64,000 nt of DNA from Agromyces sp. Soil535 (lineage in GTDB: Bacteria > Actinomycetota > Actinomycetes > Actinomycetales > Microbacteriaceae), in the NCBI RefSeq assembly GCF_001428255.1, contig NZ_LMRW01000010.1, forward strand, positions 1 to 64,000. The letters are read 5' to 3'. Within the stretch, counting starts at the first letter, position 1. Each line of letters begins with the position of its first letter. Shown one piece after another: positions 56,244 through 64,000 of the stretch. The notes under the pieces are model-generated. The model ran no database searches and had not been told where the DNA came from. It saw nothing but the letters and a program-made list of their open reading frames with translations. The position numbers and the translations under genes are program-made.

Positions 56244-57934
56244 TGCGCCGCGCGCCGTCCACCCCGCCCGAGCTGCCCGGATACACGCCGCTGCAGCTGC
56301 TGGGCTCCGGCGGTTTCGCCGACGTGTTCCTCTACGAGCAGCGGCTGCCGCGACGCCGGGTCGCCGTGAAGGTGCTGCTCACCGAGGAGCTCGGCCGTGA
56401 CACGCGCGCGCAGTTCGTCGCCGAGGCGAACCTCATGGCGCAGCTGAGCGCGCACCCGTTCATCGTCACGATCTTCCACGCCGACGTCTCGGGCGACGGG
56501 CGGCCGTACTTCGTCATGGAGTACTGCTCCGGTCCGAGCCTCGCCGAGCGGTACAAGCGGGAGCGGTTCGCGGTCGAGGACGCACTGCGCACCGGCATCC
56601 GGCTCGCGGGAGCGGTCGCCACGGCGCACGCCGCCGGCATCCTGCATCGCGACATCAAGCCCGCCAACGTGCTCACCAACGACTACGGATGGCCCGCGCT
56701 CACCGACTTCGGCATCTCCTCGAACCTCGAGGGCGAGCTCCCGGTGCACACGGTCACCTCCCCGATCGACGGGTCGTCGACCTCGTCGGGGCAGTCGGCC
56801 GTCGGCATGAGCGTGCCGTGGTCGCCGCCCGAGATGTTCGAAGACGAGCCGAAGCCCGACCAGCGCAGCGACGTCTTCTCGCTGGCCGCGACGGTGCACT
56901 CCCTGCTCGCCGGGCGCACGCCGTTCGAGATCCCGGGCCGCCCCAACGGCTCGCTCGACCTCATCGGCCGCATCGAGCGCGGCGCGATCACGCCCATCGA
57001 TCGCGCCGACGTGCCGCGCAGCCTGGCGTCCGTGCTCGCGAAGGGCATGGCCAAGCGTCGTGCCGACCGGTACCCGAGCGCGATCGAATTCGCCCGCGCG
57101 CTGCAGCGCGTCGAGCTCGAGCTCGGGTACGCGGCGACGACGATCGAAGTGCCCAACCTCGCGTCGGAGCGCACGACGGTCGCCGACGACGACGCGGATG
57201 CCACGCGTGCCCGCGCGGTGCGCTCGGTCGAGGCGCAGCCGCGCCCCGTGCCGCGGGCCGACGAGGACGCCACGCGGGTGCGCGAACCGCAGCAGGTCGA
57301 CGCGCAGCCCATGATCGATCCGGGGCCGACGCCCGACGAGGGCAGCGTCCTCCGAGGCCCGGCCACCCGGAGCGCACCTTCGCAGCCCGACCCCGGCGAC
57401 GAGACGATCGTGCGGCCCGTGCGCTCCACGCCGGTGGGTCCGGCGCCGGTGAACGCCACGCACGGGCGATCGCGAGGCGCAGGCGCCGATGCGGTCGCCG
57501 TCGAGACGCGCACGGTCGCGCCGCGGCGTTCGCGTGTCGGTTCGGTCGTCGGCATCGCCGCCGGCGTCGTGGTGGTCGGTGCGATCGGCATCGCCGTGGC
57601 CCTCTCGGGCACCATGCAGCAGGGCCCGCCCGACCCGACGACCGCACCCTCCGCAGAGGACGCGATCCTCGCGGCGACGGTGCCCGCCCCCGTGGTGGAA
57701 CCCGGCATCCGCTCGTCCGATGGCGCCAGCGTGACGTTCCCGGTGTCCCACGCCGACCCCGAGGACGGCGACCGCTATCGATGGCACCGAGCCGACGGCT
57801 CGGGGTCGACCGAGGTGGCCGACGGGCCGACGATCGTCGTCGCCGACGTGGGCGCCGGACAGCGCGTGTGCATCGAGGTGCAGGTGCAGCGGGGCAGCAA
57901 GACCTCGGAGCCGGTGACGGAGTGCACGCCGTGA
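56243..57934 (+). CDS. Transmembrane Ser/Thr protein kinase (PknB-type)
   Basis: 563 residues. The kinase domain (about 12-300) has the glycine loop LGSGGFADVFLYEQ, VAVKVLL, HRDIKPANVL and DFGISSN. A Pro/Arg-rich juxtamembrane stretch with many Thr follows (ATRARAVRSVEAQP), likely phosphosites. One membrane helix lies at about 433-457, and a small extracytoplasmic domain of about 105 residues contains two cysteines. No PASTA repeats, so it is not PknB itself. The ATG shares one base with the FHA stop, and the end overlaps the next gene (GTGA). Confidence 0.93.
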   Translation: MRRAPSTPPELPGYTPLQLLGSGGFADVFLYEQRLPRRRVAVKVLLTEELGRDTRAQFVAEANLMAQLSAHPFIVTIFHADVSGDGRPYFVMEYCSGPSLAERYKRERFAVEDALRTGIRLAGAVATAHAAGILHRDIKPANVLTNDYGWPALTDFGISSNLEGELPVHTVTSPIDGSSTSSGQSAVGMSVPWSPPEMFEDEPKPDQRSDVFSLAATVHSLLAGRTPFEIPGRPNGSLDLIGRIERGAITPIDRADVPRSLASVLAKGMAKRRADRYPSAIEFARALQRVELELGYAATTIEVPNLASERTTVADDDADATRARAVRSVEAQPRPVPRADEDATRVREPQQVDAQPMIDPGPTPDEGSVLRGPATRSAPSQPDPGDETIVRPVRSTPVGPAPVNATHGRSRGAGADAVAVETRTVAPRRSRVGSVVGIAAGVVVVGAIGIAVALSGTMQQGPPDPTTAPSAEDAILAATVPAPVVEPGIRSSDGASVTFPVSHADPEDGDRYRWHRADGSGSTEVADGPTIVVADVGAGQRVCIEVQVQRGSKTSEPVTECTP

Positions 57935-58635
57935 GGCCGCTCAAGGTGGAGTTCTGCGGGGAGTGGTACACCGTCGAGGAGGGTGAGCCGTTCACGATCG
58001 GCCGCGAATCCGACCTGACCATCGACGACAACCCCTACCTGCACCGCACGTTCCTCACGCTGTCGTCGGAGTTCGGGCTGTGGTGGCTCTCGAACGTCGG
58101 CCAGCTCCTGTCGGCCACGGTGTCGGATGCCACGGGCAGCGTGCAGGCGTGGGTGGCACCCGGCGCGAAGCTCCCGCTCGTGTTCCAGACCGTGCACGTG
58201 ATGTTCAGCGCCGGATCGACGACGTACGACTTCACGGTGCACGCGGAGGAGGACTTCTACAACACGTCGCTCACCGCGAAGCCGGCCGACGGCGGCACCA
58301 CGATCCTGCCGGTGAACCTCACGACGAGCCAGCGGCTCCTCGTGGTCGCGCTCGCCGAGCATGTGCTGGCGCAGCCCGCGGCCGGACGCGCGGTGGTGCC
58401 GACCTCGGCGGAGGCCGCTGCACGGCTCGGATGGAGCATGACGACGTTCAATCGCAAGCTCGACAACGTCTGCGAGAAGCTCGACAAGATCGGCGTCGAC
58501 GGCCTGCGGGGCGGTCGTGGGAGGCTCGCGACGAACCGACGGGCACGGCTCGTGGAATACGCTGTGGCGACGCGGCTCGTGAGCGCCGACGATCTCGCCC
58601 TGCTCGACCGAGACGACGCGGGCGCCGGCGGATAG
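57931..58635 (+). CDS. FHA-like protein with C-terminal helix-turn-helix
   Basis: 234 residues from GTG 57931. The N-terminal half is FHA-like (FTIGRESDLTIDDNPYLHR) but lacks the usual Ser before His and the NG pair (SNVG), so phosphopeptide binding may be altered. The C-terminal half (about 120-220) looks like a winged helix-turn-helix: TSAEAAARLGWSMTTFNRKLDNVCEKL. This combination suggests a transcription factor or adaptor switched by the operon's kinase and phosphatase. Last gene of the operon. Confidence 0.78.
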   Translation: MRPLKVEFCGEWYTVEEGEPFTIGRESDLTIDDNPYLHRTFLTLSSEFGLWWLSNVGQLLSATVSDATGSVQAWVAPGAKLPLVFQTVHVMFSAGSTTYDFTVHAEEDFYNTSLTAKPADGGTTILPVNLTTSQRLLVVALAEHVLAQPAAGRAVVPTSAEAAARLGWSMTTFNRKLDNVCEKLDKIGVDGLRGGRGRLATNRRARLVEYAVATRLVSADDLALLDRDDAGAGG

Positions 58636-59056
58636 CCGTACCGATCACGACCGTGTTCCCCACGGGTGTCGGATCTCGCGACAGTTGTCAGATCGCGAAG
58701 TCGCTGACCTGGGCTTTTCTCGCTGGAGCTGTCACGCCGGAGGGGCGATCTGTCTCAGGACACTTGTCAGGAGCTGGCATAGCACGCAGATGGCCAGCGC
58801 GATCGATCTCCCATCCAACCGGCACCGAGTCCCGGCGGATCGCCGCGAACAGCTCGACCTTGCTCCCAGGGCATGCTGCCGCTCCCTCAGACAAGCAGCG
58901 CACACCGAATCGGCCCGGCCCGCATGGCCGCCCCGGCGAGCGTTGCACCACCAACCCTCATCGGCCGTTGGGCCAATCTTGACCGTGTCGCAAGCGCTCC
59001 TGGCTGTCGGGAAGGGCGGTCGGCCCTTCCGGCTCCTCCCCGCGGAGGTCTGATGC
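58636..59056. other. Gene-poor stretch with IS21-type remnants
   Basis: About 420 bp. On the minus strand a short piece reads SKVELFAAIRRDS, the start of IS21-family IstA transposases, then turns into unrelated sequence. GTTGTCAG (58684-58691) and CTTGTCAG (58762-58769) resemble terminal transposase-binding repeats and are inverted relative to repeats at 59613-59679. No intact gene. Confidence 0.5.
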
Positions 59057-59690
59057 CTACGCGAGACGTACGAAGCCGGCGATGTACTCCGCGTGTGCCG
59101 TGAGCGGGACGCCAGCCGACTCCGCCTGCCGCCGCATCGTCGTCTGCGCCTGATCACTGGCTGGGCCGTAGATCTCCCACGCCTCCCTTTCCATGACCTG
59201 CCCCGCTTGCTCCCCGCGTGTCTCCGACCCCTCAAGGTGGCGGTCCAAGGCCTCTGCATCGGCGAACAGGTGGACGATCGTCAACCGGGAGTCCCCGCGG
59301 TCGAGATAGTGGAGGAACGCCGCTGTCTGCGGCATCTCAGCTTCGAGGCGGCGGACAACCTCAGGCGCCATCCGCTCGTACGCGGCCAAATCTTTTACTC
59401 TGAAATGGCTGATGAATACGATAGGTGCGGACATGTTGTCTCCTGGTGACCCTCGCACCGATTATAGGGAGAGCACCCAAGAGCACGCCAGATCAGCCCG
59501 TAGGCATGCCCAAGTCCAATCGGTACGGTGTCGGCCAGCACAGCGGCAAGCGCTCTCAGCCGGACGTCAGCACCACGCAAGCTTGGAGTCTCTGCCAAGT
59601 TGCGTGGGACCGCTGACAACCTTCAGGGACGACTGTCAACAGGGCTGGGATTCTGACAACCCCCCGGGGAGATGACAACGGGAGCGCGGA
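58677..59690. mobile_element. Decayed IS21-like element remnant
   Basis: Bounded by GTTGTCAG-type repeats on the left (58684, 58762) and by CTGACAAC-type repeats in the opposite orientation on the right (59613, 59633, 59653, 59672). IS21 elements carry such multiple terminal repeats. Only a trace of istA remains, and the middle is occupied by a small monooxygenase-fold gene. The element separates the kinase operon from the large surface-protein gene. Family assignment rests on one short peptide and the end repeats. Confidence 0.45.
59057..59434 (-). CDS. Antibiotic biosynthesis monooxygenase (ABM)/quinol monooxygenase-like small protein
   Basis: 125 residues from ATG 59434, with AGGAGA upstream. 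The first 95 residues look like a dimeric alpha-beta (ferredoxin-like) ABM domain: VFISHFRVKDLAAYERMAP, then FLHYLDRGDSRLTIVHLFADAEALDRHL. A C-terminal helix and short tail follow. Members include quinol and heme-degrading oxygenases and many proteins of unknown role. It sits within the IS21-like remnant as a possible cargo gene. Confidence 0.62.
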   Translation of the reverse strand: MSAPIVFISHFRVKDLAAYERMAPEVVRRLEAEMPQTAAFLHYLDRGDSRLTIVHLFADAEALDRHLEGSETRGEQAGQVMEREAWEIYGPASDQAQTTMRRQAESAGVPLTAHAEYIAGFVRLA

Positions 59691-59698
59691 CCGAGGGC
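59435..59698. other. Gene-free stretch with 20-bp spaced repeats
   Basis: About 260 bp without a gene. TGACAAC or TGTCAAC motifs occur at 59613, 59633, 59653 and 59672, about every 20 bp. They are probably the right-end repeats of the IS21-like remnant, or else an array of protein-binding sites in front of the VOC promoter. Confidence 0.55.
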
Positions 59699-59729
59699 TT
59701 GACTCTTCCGTAACGTCAATTGGCAGCGT
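59699..59729 (+). promoter_or_regulatory. MerR-type promoter of the VOC gene
   Basis: TTGACT (59699-59704), a 19-bp spacer, CAGCGT (59724-59729), then 7 nt to the ATG. The long spacer contains the right arm of an inverted repeat (TTGAC, 11 bp, GTCAA). A 19-bp spacer with a palindrome between -35 and -10 is the hallmark of promoters twisted open by MerR-family activators. No MerR gene is present in the window near it. Confidence 0.6.
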
Positions 59730-59736
59730 GGTCGCC

Positions 59737-60228
59737 ATGAATGAGCACAACGTGCCGGCGATCGACCGGTCGATCTATCCGATGCCGGTGTTCGCGAACC
59801 TGGTCGTGCGCGATCTGCGAACGACCGAGGCGTTCTATTCGCGCGCCGGGTTCGTGACACTCGCCACGATTCCGGGCCCCGGGGGCGTGCCGCAGTTGGT
59901 GCATCTGCGCCGCATGAAGTACCAGGATCTGCTCGTGACGCAGGGTGAGCCTGCTGCCGGTTCGGTCTCGGTCTCGTTCGCCGCAGGAGACGCGGATCTC
60001 GATGCCGTGGCCGTGGGGCTTCGCGCGGCCGGTGCGGACGTGGAGGGACCGCTGGACACGCCGTGGTTCACGACGGATCTGCGGTTCACGGACCCGGACG
60101 GAAACCGGATCGTCTTCACCGCACCGCGGATGGCGGACCAGGAGCAGGCCCGCGCCTGGGCGGAAGAAGGGATCACCGGCGACTTCGATGCGCCCGACGA
60201 TGACACACTCGGCGCTGCCTTGCGCTGA
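59737..60228 (+). CDS. VOC (glyoxalase/bleomycin resistance) family protein
   Basis: 163 residues from ATG 59737. Two beta-alpha-beta-beta-beta modules: MPVFANLVVRDLRTTEAFYSRAGFVTL, and a second ending FTDPDGNRIVFTAP. Typical of one-subunit VOC proteins that bind drugs or act as metal-dependent lyases, isomerases or dioxygenases. A short acidic C-terminal extension (GDFDAPDDDTLG) follows. The MerR-type promoter suggests induction by a drug or stress signal. Confidence 0.85.
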   Translation: MNEHNVPAIDRSIYPMPVFANLVVRDLRTTEAFYSRAGFVTLATIPGPGGVPQLVHLRRMKYQDLLVTQGEPAAGSVSVSFAAGDADLDAVAVGLRAAGADVEGPLDTPWFTTDLRFTDPDGNRIVFTAPRMADQEQARAWAEEGITGDFDAPDDDTLGAALR

Positions 60229-60253
60229 GCGACCAGCGCCGATCCCATGGGGA

Positions 60254-60278
60254 GGTGTCCCCATTTCAGGGGGACACC
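60254..60278. terminator. Hairpin after the VOC gene
   Basis: GGTGTCCCC, a 7-nt loop, GGGGACACC: a perfect 9-bp stem 25 bp after the VOC stop, without a T-run. Probably a terminator. It lies about 90 bp before the surface-protein gene. Confidence 0.5.
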
Positions 60279-60367
60279 GGTGCGTGTTACGTTGATCGCC
60301 TTCGGGTGTCGCGCGCCCGGCCTTTCCGACGTATTCGTTCGACGGAATCATCCCAGGGGAGTTGAGA

Positions 60368-63300
60368 GTGGGCACCTTCACGTCCTGGGTACGGGCGCGC
60401 AAGCCGGTGGCCTCCGTGGTCGCGCTCGCCATCGCCGTCGGTGTCCCGGTGACGATCGCGGCGCTCCACCAGGGGTTCCCCGTCACCGACCCCGACCTGC
60501 GCGCGCGCGACGTGTGGGTGACCAACGGGCAGGAGCTGCTCGCCGGCCGGCTCAACCGCCAGATCGAGGAGCTCGACGCTGCGGTCGCCGCGGCCTCCAA
60601 CGACATCGACGTGTTCCAGCGCGGCGACGACGTGTTCCTGCTCGACGGGAGTGCCGGCTCGCTCGAACGCGTCGACCCGTCGTTCACGACGCTCACGCAG
60701 CGCATCGACGTGCCGCTCGGCTCCCGCATCGCGTACGGCGGCGACGTACTCGCGATCCTCTCGCCGAAGGGCGAGCTGTGGACCACGCCGGCCGGCGGCG
60801 ACCTCGCGTTCGACGCGCACGGCACCGACCCGATCGCCGAGCTCGGCGCCGACGCCAGGGTCGCGGTGAGCGATCGCGGCACGGTGTTCGCCACGTCCGC
60901 CGGTGACGACGAGCTCGTGCGCGTCGACGCGGGCGGCGGCGAACCGGGCGTCACCTCGCTCCCGAAGCTCGGCGCGCACCAGCTGGCCGCGGTCGGCGAG
61001 CGGGCGGTCGTGTTCGACGAAGACCGCAACGTGGTGATCGTCGACGGGCGGGAGGTGAAGCTGCCCGAACCGGGGATGCGGCTCCAGCAGTCCAGCGCCG
61101 AGCACGATCTCGCGTACGTCGCGGGTGCGGCCGAGCTCATCGTCGTGCCGCTCGGCGGCGGGGATGCCCGCGTCATCGAGAGCGACGCAGCCGCGGGCCC
61201 GGCCCGCTCCGCCGACGAAGTGGCCGCGCCGGTGTGGGTGGACGGGTGCGCGCATGCGGCCTGGGCGACCTCGTCCACCTACCTCGCCGCGTGCGACGGA
61301 CAAGAGCCGGCCTCGCAGTCCATCGAGCAGCCGACGGCCGGCTCCCGGCTCGAGTTCCGCGTGAACCGCGACGTCGTCGTGCTGAACGACCTCACCAACG
61401 GCAACGCCTGGCTCGTCGACTCCGATCTCCGTCTCGTCGACAACTGGGAGGAGGTGACCCCGCCCGAGGAGACCGACGAGCTCGAGGGCGACGAGAAGAG
61501 CGCCCAGCAGACGTTCGAGGACACGCTCGCCGAGCGCACCGACGTGAACCGGCCGCCGCTCGCCCGCGACGACGACGGTGGCGTGCGTCCCGGGCGCACC
61601 ACCGTGCTCGAGGTGCTCGAGAACGACACCGACCCCGACGGCGACGTGCTCACCGTCGCCGGCACGTCGGACATCACCGAATCCCAGGGGCGGCTCGAGG
61701 TGATCGACGGCGGGCGGGCTCTGCAGTTCACCCCCGCCGAGGGGGCGGCCGGCACGGTCTCGTTCCGGTACACGGTCGACGACGGCCGCAAGGGCGTGGC
61801 CGAGGCATCCGTCGACGTGCGCGTCGTGCCCGAGCCCGAGAACGCCGCACCCGCCTCGATCCGGTCGGGGGCAGTGAGCGTCGAGCAGGGACAGCAGATC
61901 TCCTGCAACGTGCTCGCCGACTGGAACGACCCCGACGGCGACGACGTGTTCCTCGTGAACGCCTCGCCGACGAGCGGCGACTCCGTTCGTTTCAGCCCCG
62001 ACGGCTACGTGACGTTCGAACACAAGTCGGGCGAGCTCGGCCTGAAGGAGGTCGCCTTCACGGTCTCCGACGGCCAGCTCACCGCCACCGGCACGCTCAC
62101 CGTCGACGTCAAGCCGACGGGCACCCTGAATCCCGTGGGCACGCCCGACTTCGTGCAGGTGTTCGCCGGCGAGACGACCCTCATCGAGCCGCTCGAGAAC
62201 GACCTCACGCCGTCGGGGGCCCCACTCGCACTGCTCGGCGTCGAGCAGGTGCCCACGGGCGCATCCGTCACGCCGAACCCCGAGCGCGGCACGATCGCGT
62301 TCTCGTCCAACGAGCCCGGCGAGTACATCTTCCTGTACAACGTCGGGGCGGATGCCGCGGTGAGCGTCGGTCTCGTGCGCGTGCAGGTCGTCGAGCCCCC
62401 CGCCGAGGCACCGCCGCCCATCGCGGTGAAGGACACCGCCTACCTGCGGCCCGGCGAGCCGACCTCGGTGCCGGTGCTCGCGAACGACGTCTCGCCGTCT
62501 GGGCGGGTGCTCGCCGTGCAGTCGGCCGACGACACCGAGACCGAGGATCTCGTCTCGGTCGAGATCCTCACGAACACCGTCGCGCGGGTCACCGCGTCCG
62601 AGGCGCTCGACCGCCAGTTGCAGTTCAGCTACACGATCTCCGACGGCGTGAACACGGCGACGGCGACCGTGACGGTCGTGCCCGTGCCGCCGCTCGTGCA
62701 CCATCAGCCGCCCGTGGCCGTCGACGACGCCGTGAACGTGCGCGCGGGCGACATCGCCACCGTGCCCGTGCTCGCGAACGACTACCACCCCGACTCGACC
62801 GCGCTCCACGTGCTTCCCGAGCTCGCAGACACGGGCTCACTGCAGGGGCTGGCATTCGTCGACGACGACGAGGTGCGGTACCAGGCGCCCGACGAGCCCG
62901 GCACGTACACCGCCGTGTACACGATCGGCGACGACTTCGAGCAGACCGCCCGCGCGAACGTGACGTTCACGGTGGTGGCCGAGGACGCCGGCGAGAACCG
63001 CCCACCGCTGCCGACGCCGCTCACCTCGCGCACGTTCGCGGGCTCTGCGGTCTCGATCGACATCCCGCTCGACGGACTCGACCCCGACGGCGACTCCGTC
63101 GTGCTCACCGGCATCACCTCGGCACCGAACCTCGGTCGTGTCGTCGAACGCACGAGCACGTCGATCACCTACGAGGCGTTCGCCGGTTCCACGGGCACCG
63201 ACACGTTCTCGTACGAGCTGCGCGACACGTTCGGCGCCGCTGCGACGGGGACCATCCGCATCGGCGTGATCCCTCGGCCGGCGGTCGCGCTGCCGCCGAA

Positions 63301-64000
63301 GGCCGTCGACGACACGATCGAGATGAAGCCAGGGCGCACGGCGTCCGTCGAGGTGCTCCTCAACGACTCCGACCCGAGCGGGTACGGCCTGAAGGCCGTC
63401 GACCTGCCCGAGGTCGACGAGGGCATCGAAGCGGAGATCCGCGACCGGCGACGCGTCGTCGTCACCGCGCCCGACCAGGAGGGCGCGTTCACGATCCGCT
63501 ACGAGATCTCGAACGGCCACGGCGGCGCCGACACCGCGTTCCTGCAGGTCGCGGTCAAGGAGGACGCGAAGGTCCTGCCGCCCACGGCGGAGGACCAGGT
63601 GATCGAGCCCGAGGACGTCGTCGAGGTCGACTCGGTGACCGTCGAGCCGCTCGACGACGCCACCAACCCCGGCGGCCTCGTCGACGACCTCGTCGTCACC
63701 GTGGAGGGGCCGAACGCCGGCCGCGCCGAGGTGACGCCCGACGGGCGGATCGTGGTGAAGCCCGGCCGCGAGCGGTACGCCGTCGCCTACCGCCTCTCGA
63801 ACGAGCTCGACGCGCTCAGCGCGATGGCGTTCGTCATCGTGCCGCCCGCGGCATCCGCTGAGGACCTCGACCAGGACGAGCCCACGATCCCCGCCCCGCA
63901 CCTGGCGAAGCTCGACCCGATCATCGTGCCGATGAACGGCAGCATCCGATGGGATGTCGCGGACCTCGTGGTCGTGCCCTCGGGCAAGCCCGCGCTCGTG
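60368..64000 (+). CDS. Large Ig-like repeat (tandem-95/cadherin-like) surface protein, partial
   Basis: At least 1211 residues from GTG 60368 (GGGGAG upstream), open to the window's end without a stop. A cytoplasmic basic start (TSWVRARK) and a membrane helix or signal anchor (about 13-33) are followed by a beta-propeller-like region (about 60-340) and then at least six repeats of about 90-100 residues. Each repeat begins like PPxAxDD and has VLxNDxDPDGD (for example VLENDTDPDGD and VLANDYHPD). Such proteins are extracellular and calcium-binding. It is next to a PP2C-FHA-kinase operon, as the FN3-repeat protein is in the bifidobacterial PFNA cluster; MoxR, DUF58 and transglutaminase genes would be expected further downstream. 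Confidence 0.85.
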   Translation, partial: MGTFTSWVRARKPVASVVALAIAVGVPVTIAALHQGFPVTDPDLRARDVWVTNGQELLAGRLNRQIEELDAAVAAASNDIDVFQRGDDVFLLDGSAGSLERVDPSFTTLTQRIDVPLGSRIAYGGDVLAILSPKGELWTTPAGGDLAFDAHGTDPIAELGADARVAVSDRGTVFATSAGDDELVRVDAGGGEPGVTSLPKLGAHQLAAVGERAVVFDEDRNVVIVDGREVKLPEPGMRLQQSSAEHDLAYVAGAAELIVVPLGGGDARVIESDAAAGPARSADEVAAPVWVDGCAHAAWATSSTYLAACDGQEPASQSIEQPTAGSRLEFRVNRDVVVLNDLTNGNAWLVDSDLRLVDNWEEVTPPEETDELEGDEKSAQQTFEDTLAERTDVNRPPLARDDDGGVRPGRTTVLEVLENDTDPDGDVLTVAGTSDITESQGRLEVIDGGRALQFTPAEGAAGTVSFRYTVDDGRKGVAEASVDVRVVPEPENAAPASIRSGAVSVEQGQQISCNVLADWNDPDGDDVFLVNASPTSGDSVRFSPDGYVTFEHKSGELGLKEVAFTVSDGQLTATGTLTVDVKPTGTLNPVGTPDFVQVFAGETTLIEPLENDLTPSGAPLALLGVEQVPTGASVTPNPERGTIAFSSNEPGEYIFLYNVGADAAVSVGLVRVQVVEPPAEAPPPIAVKDTAYLRPGEPTSVPVLANDVSPSGRVLAVQSADDTETEDLVSVEILTNTVARVTASEALDRQLQFSYTISDGVNTATATVTVVPVPPLVHHQPPVAVDDAVNVRAGDIATVPVLANDYHPDSTALHVLPELADTGSLQGLAFVDDDEVRYQAPDEPGTYTAVYTIGDDFEQTARANVTFTVVAEDAGENRPPLPTPLTSRTFAGSAVSIDIPLDGLDPDGDSVVLTGITSAPNLGRVVERTSTSITYEAFAGSTGTDTFSYELRDTFGAAATGTIRIGVIPRPAVALPPKAVDDTIEMKPGRTASVEVLLNDSDPSGYGLKAVDLPEVDEGIEAEIRDRRRVVVTAPDQEGAFTIRYEISNGHGGADTAFLQVAVKEDAKVLPPTAEDQVIEPEDVVEVDSVTVEPLDDATNPGGLVDDLVVTVEGPNAGRAEVTPDGRIVVKPGRERYAVAYRLSNELDALSAMAFVIVPPAASAEDLDQDEPTIPAPHLAKLDPIIVPMNGSIRWDVADLVVVPSGKPALV

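Noticed and set aside
53063-57787. 1574-residue minus-strand open frame
   Set aside because: Antisense shadow of terC, PP2C, FHA and kinase genes, all of which have clear motifs; the shadow protein is Arg/Asp/Glu/His-rich with no domain.
60287-62809. 840-residue minus-strand open frame
   Set aside because: Shadow of the Ig-repeat gene, whose plus-strand frame has a signal anchor and repeats.
61234-63861. 875-residue plus-strand open frame inside the Ig-repeat gene
   Set aside because: Arg-rich out-of-frame shadow; the real frame runs from 60368 to the window end.

Overview
The window reads as the chromosome of a GC-rich actinobacterium, most likely Microbacteriaceae (Agromyces-like). The evidence is strongly G/C-ending codon use, many genes with a TAnnnT-type -10 box only 6-8 nt before the start codon (probable leaderless mRNAs), many copies of the octamer GGATGCCG/CGGCATCC on both strands, and a PP2C-FHA-Ser/Thr kinase-FHA operon beside a large Ig-repeat surface protein. 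Genus-level placement is inference.

Layout. 1-205: two copies of a 102-bp tandem repeat running into the thiolase 3' end. 194-3263 (-): bioY, an AMP-ligase and a thiolase as an overlapping operon that resembles the B. subtilis yhfU-yhfT-yhfS cluster. 3389-4168 (-): two small unknown genes. 4267-9725: TetR, an MMPL exporter with a fused, decayed ABC-ATPase-like tail, and a YhgE/Pip protein. 9735-12928: a TIM-barrel isomerase and a fused trehalose synthase/phosphatase. 12939-18095: ilvD, ilvB, ilvN, ilvC. 18188-29056: two paralogous modules, described below. 29099-31759: two small membrane proteins and serA. 31749-33976: TetR and a divergent MFS exporter. 34119-36561: cydA (frameshifted) and cydB. 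36639-40127: leuB, ilvE, a GNAT gene and a FAH-family gene. 40137-43753: a PLP enzyme and divergent LysR, then gltX. 43854: tRNA-Gln(CTG), followed by an island of about 3 kb bounded by a copied tRNA 3' end and holding damaged genes. 47014-52630: small membrane protein, class II glutamine amidotransferase, bifunctional PBP, metallo-hydrolase, lipid kinase. 52708: tRNA-Glu(CTC). 52921-54124: yybP-ykoY (Mn2+) riboswitch and TerC-family gene. 54254-58635: PP2C, FHA, Ser/Thr kinase and FHA-HTH proteins with overlapping reading frames. 58677-59698: a probable IS21-type remnant around a small monooxygenase-fold gene, then a VOC gene with a MerR-type promoter. 60368 to the end: a large Ig-repeat protein that runs off the window.

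The most unusual feature is the pair of modules at 18188-29056. Each has a giant regulator of about 1,400 residues (OmpR-type winged helix, BTAD, STAND ATPase, one membrane helix, extracytoplasmic beta-propeller half). Each regulator is divergent from a gene for a lipoprotein of fewer than 100 residues. Between them lie CATACC-type heptamers in 11-bp phase, ending exactly 9 bp before the lipoprotein -10, which is the arrangement known for SARP-activated promoters. The two regulators look close in their DNA-binding and ATPase halves and diverged in the propeller half. This suggests duplicated membrane-spanning one-component sensors with private lipoprotein outputs.

The metabolic genes form a branched-chain amino acid set (ilvDBNC, leuB, ilvE) plus serine synthesis. 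The exporter loci each carry a TetR gene with a palindromic operator. The kinase/phosphatase operon probably signals envelope or surface-protein state.
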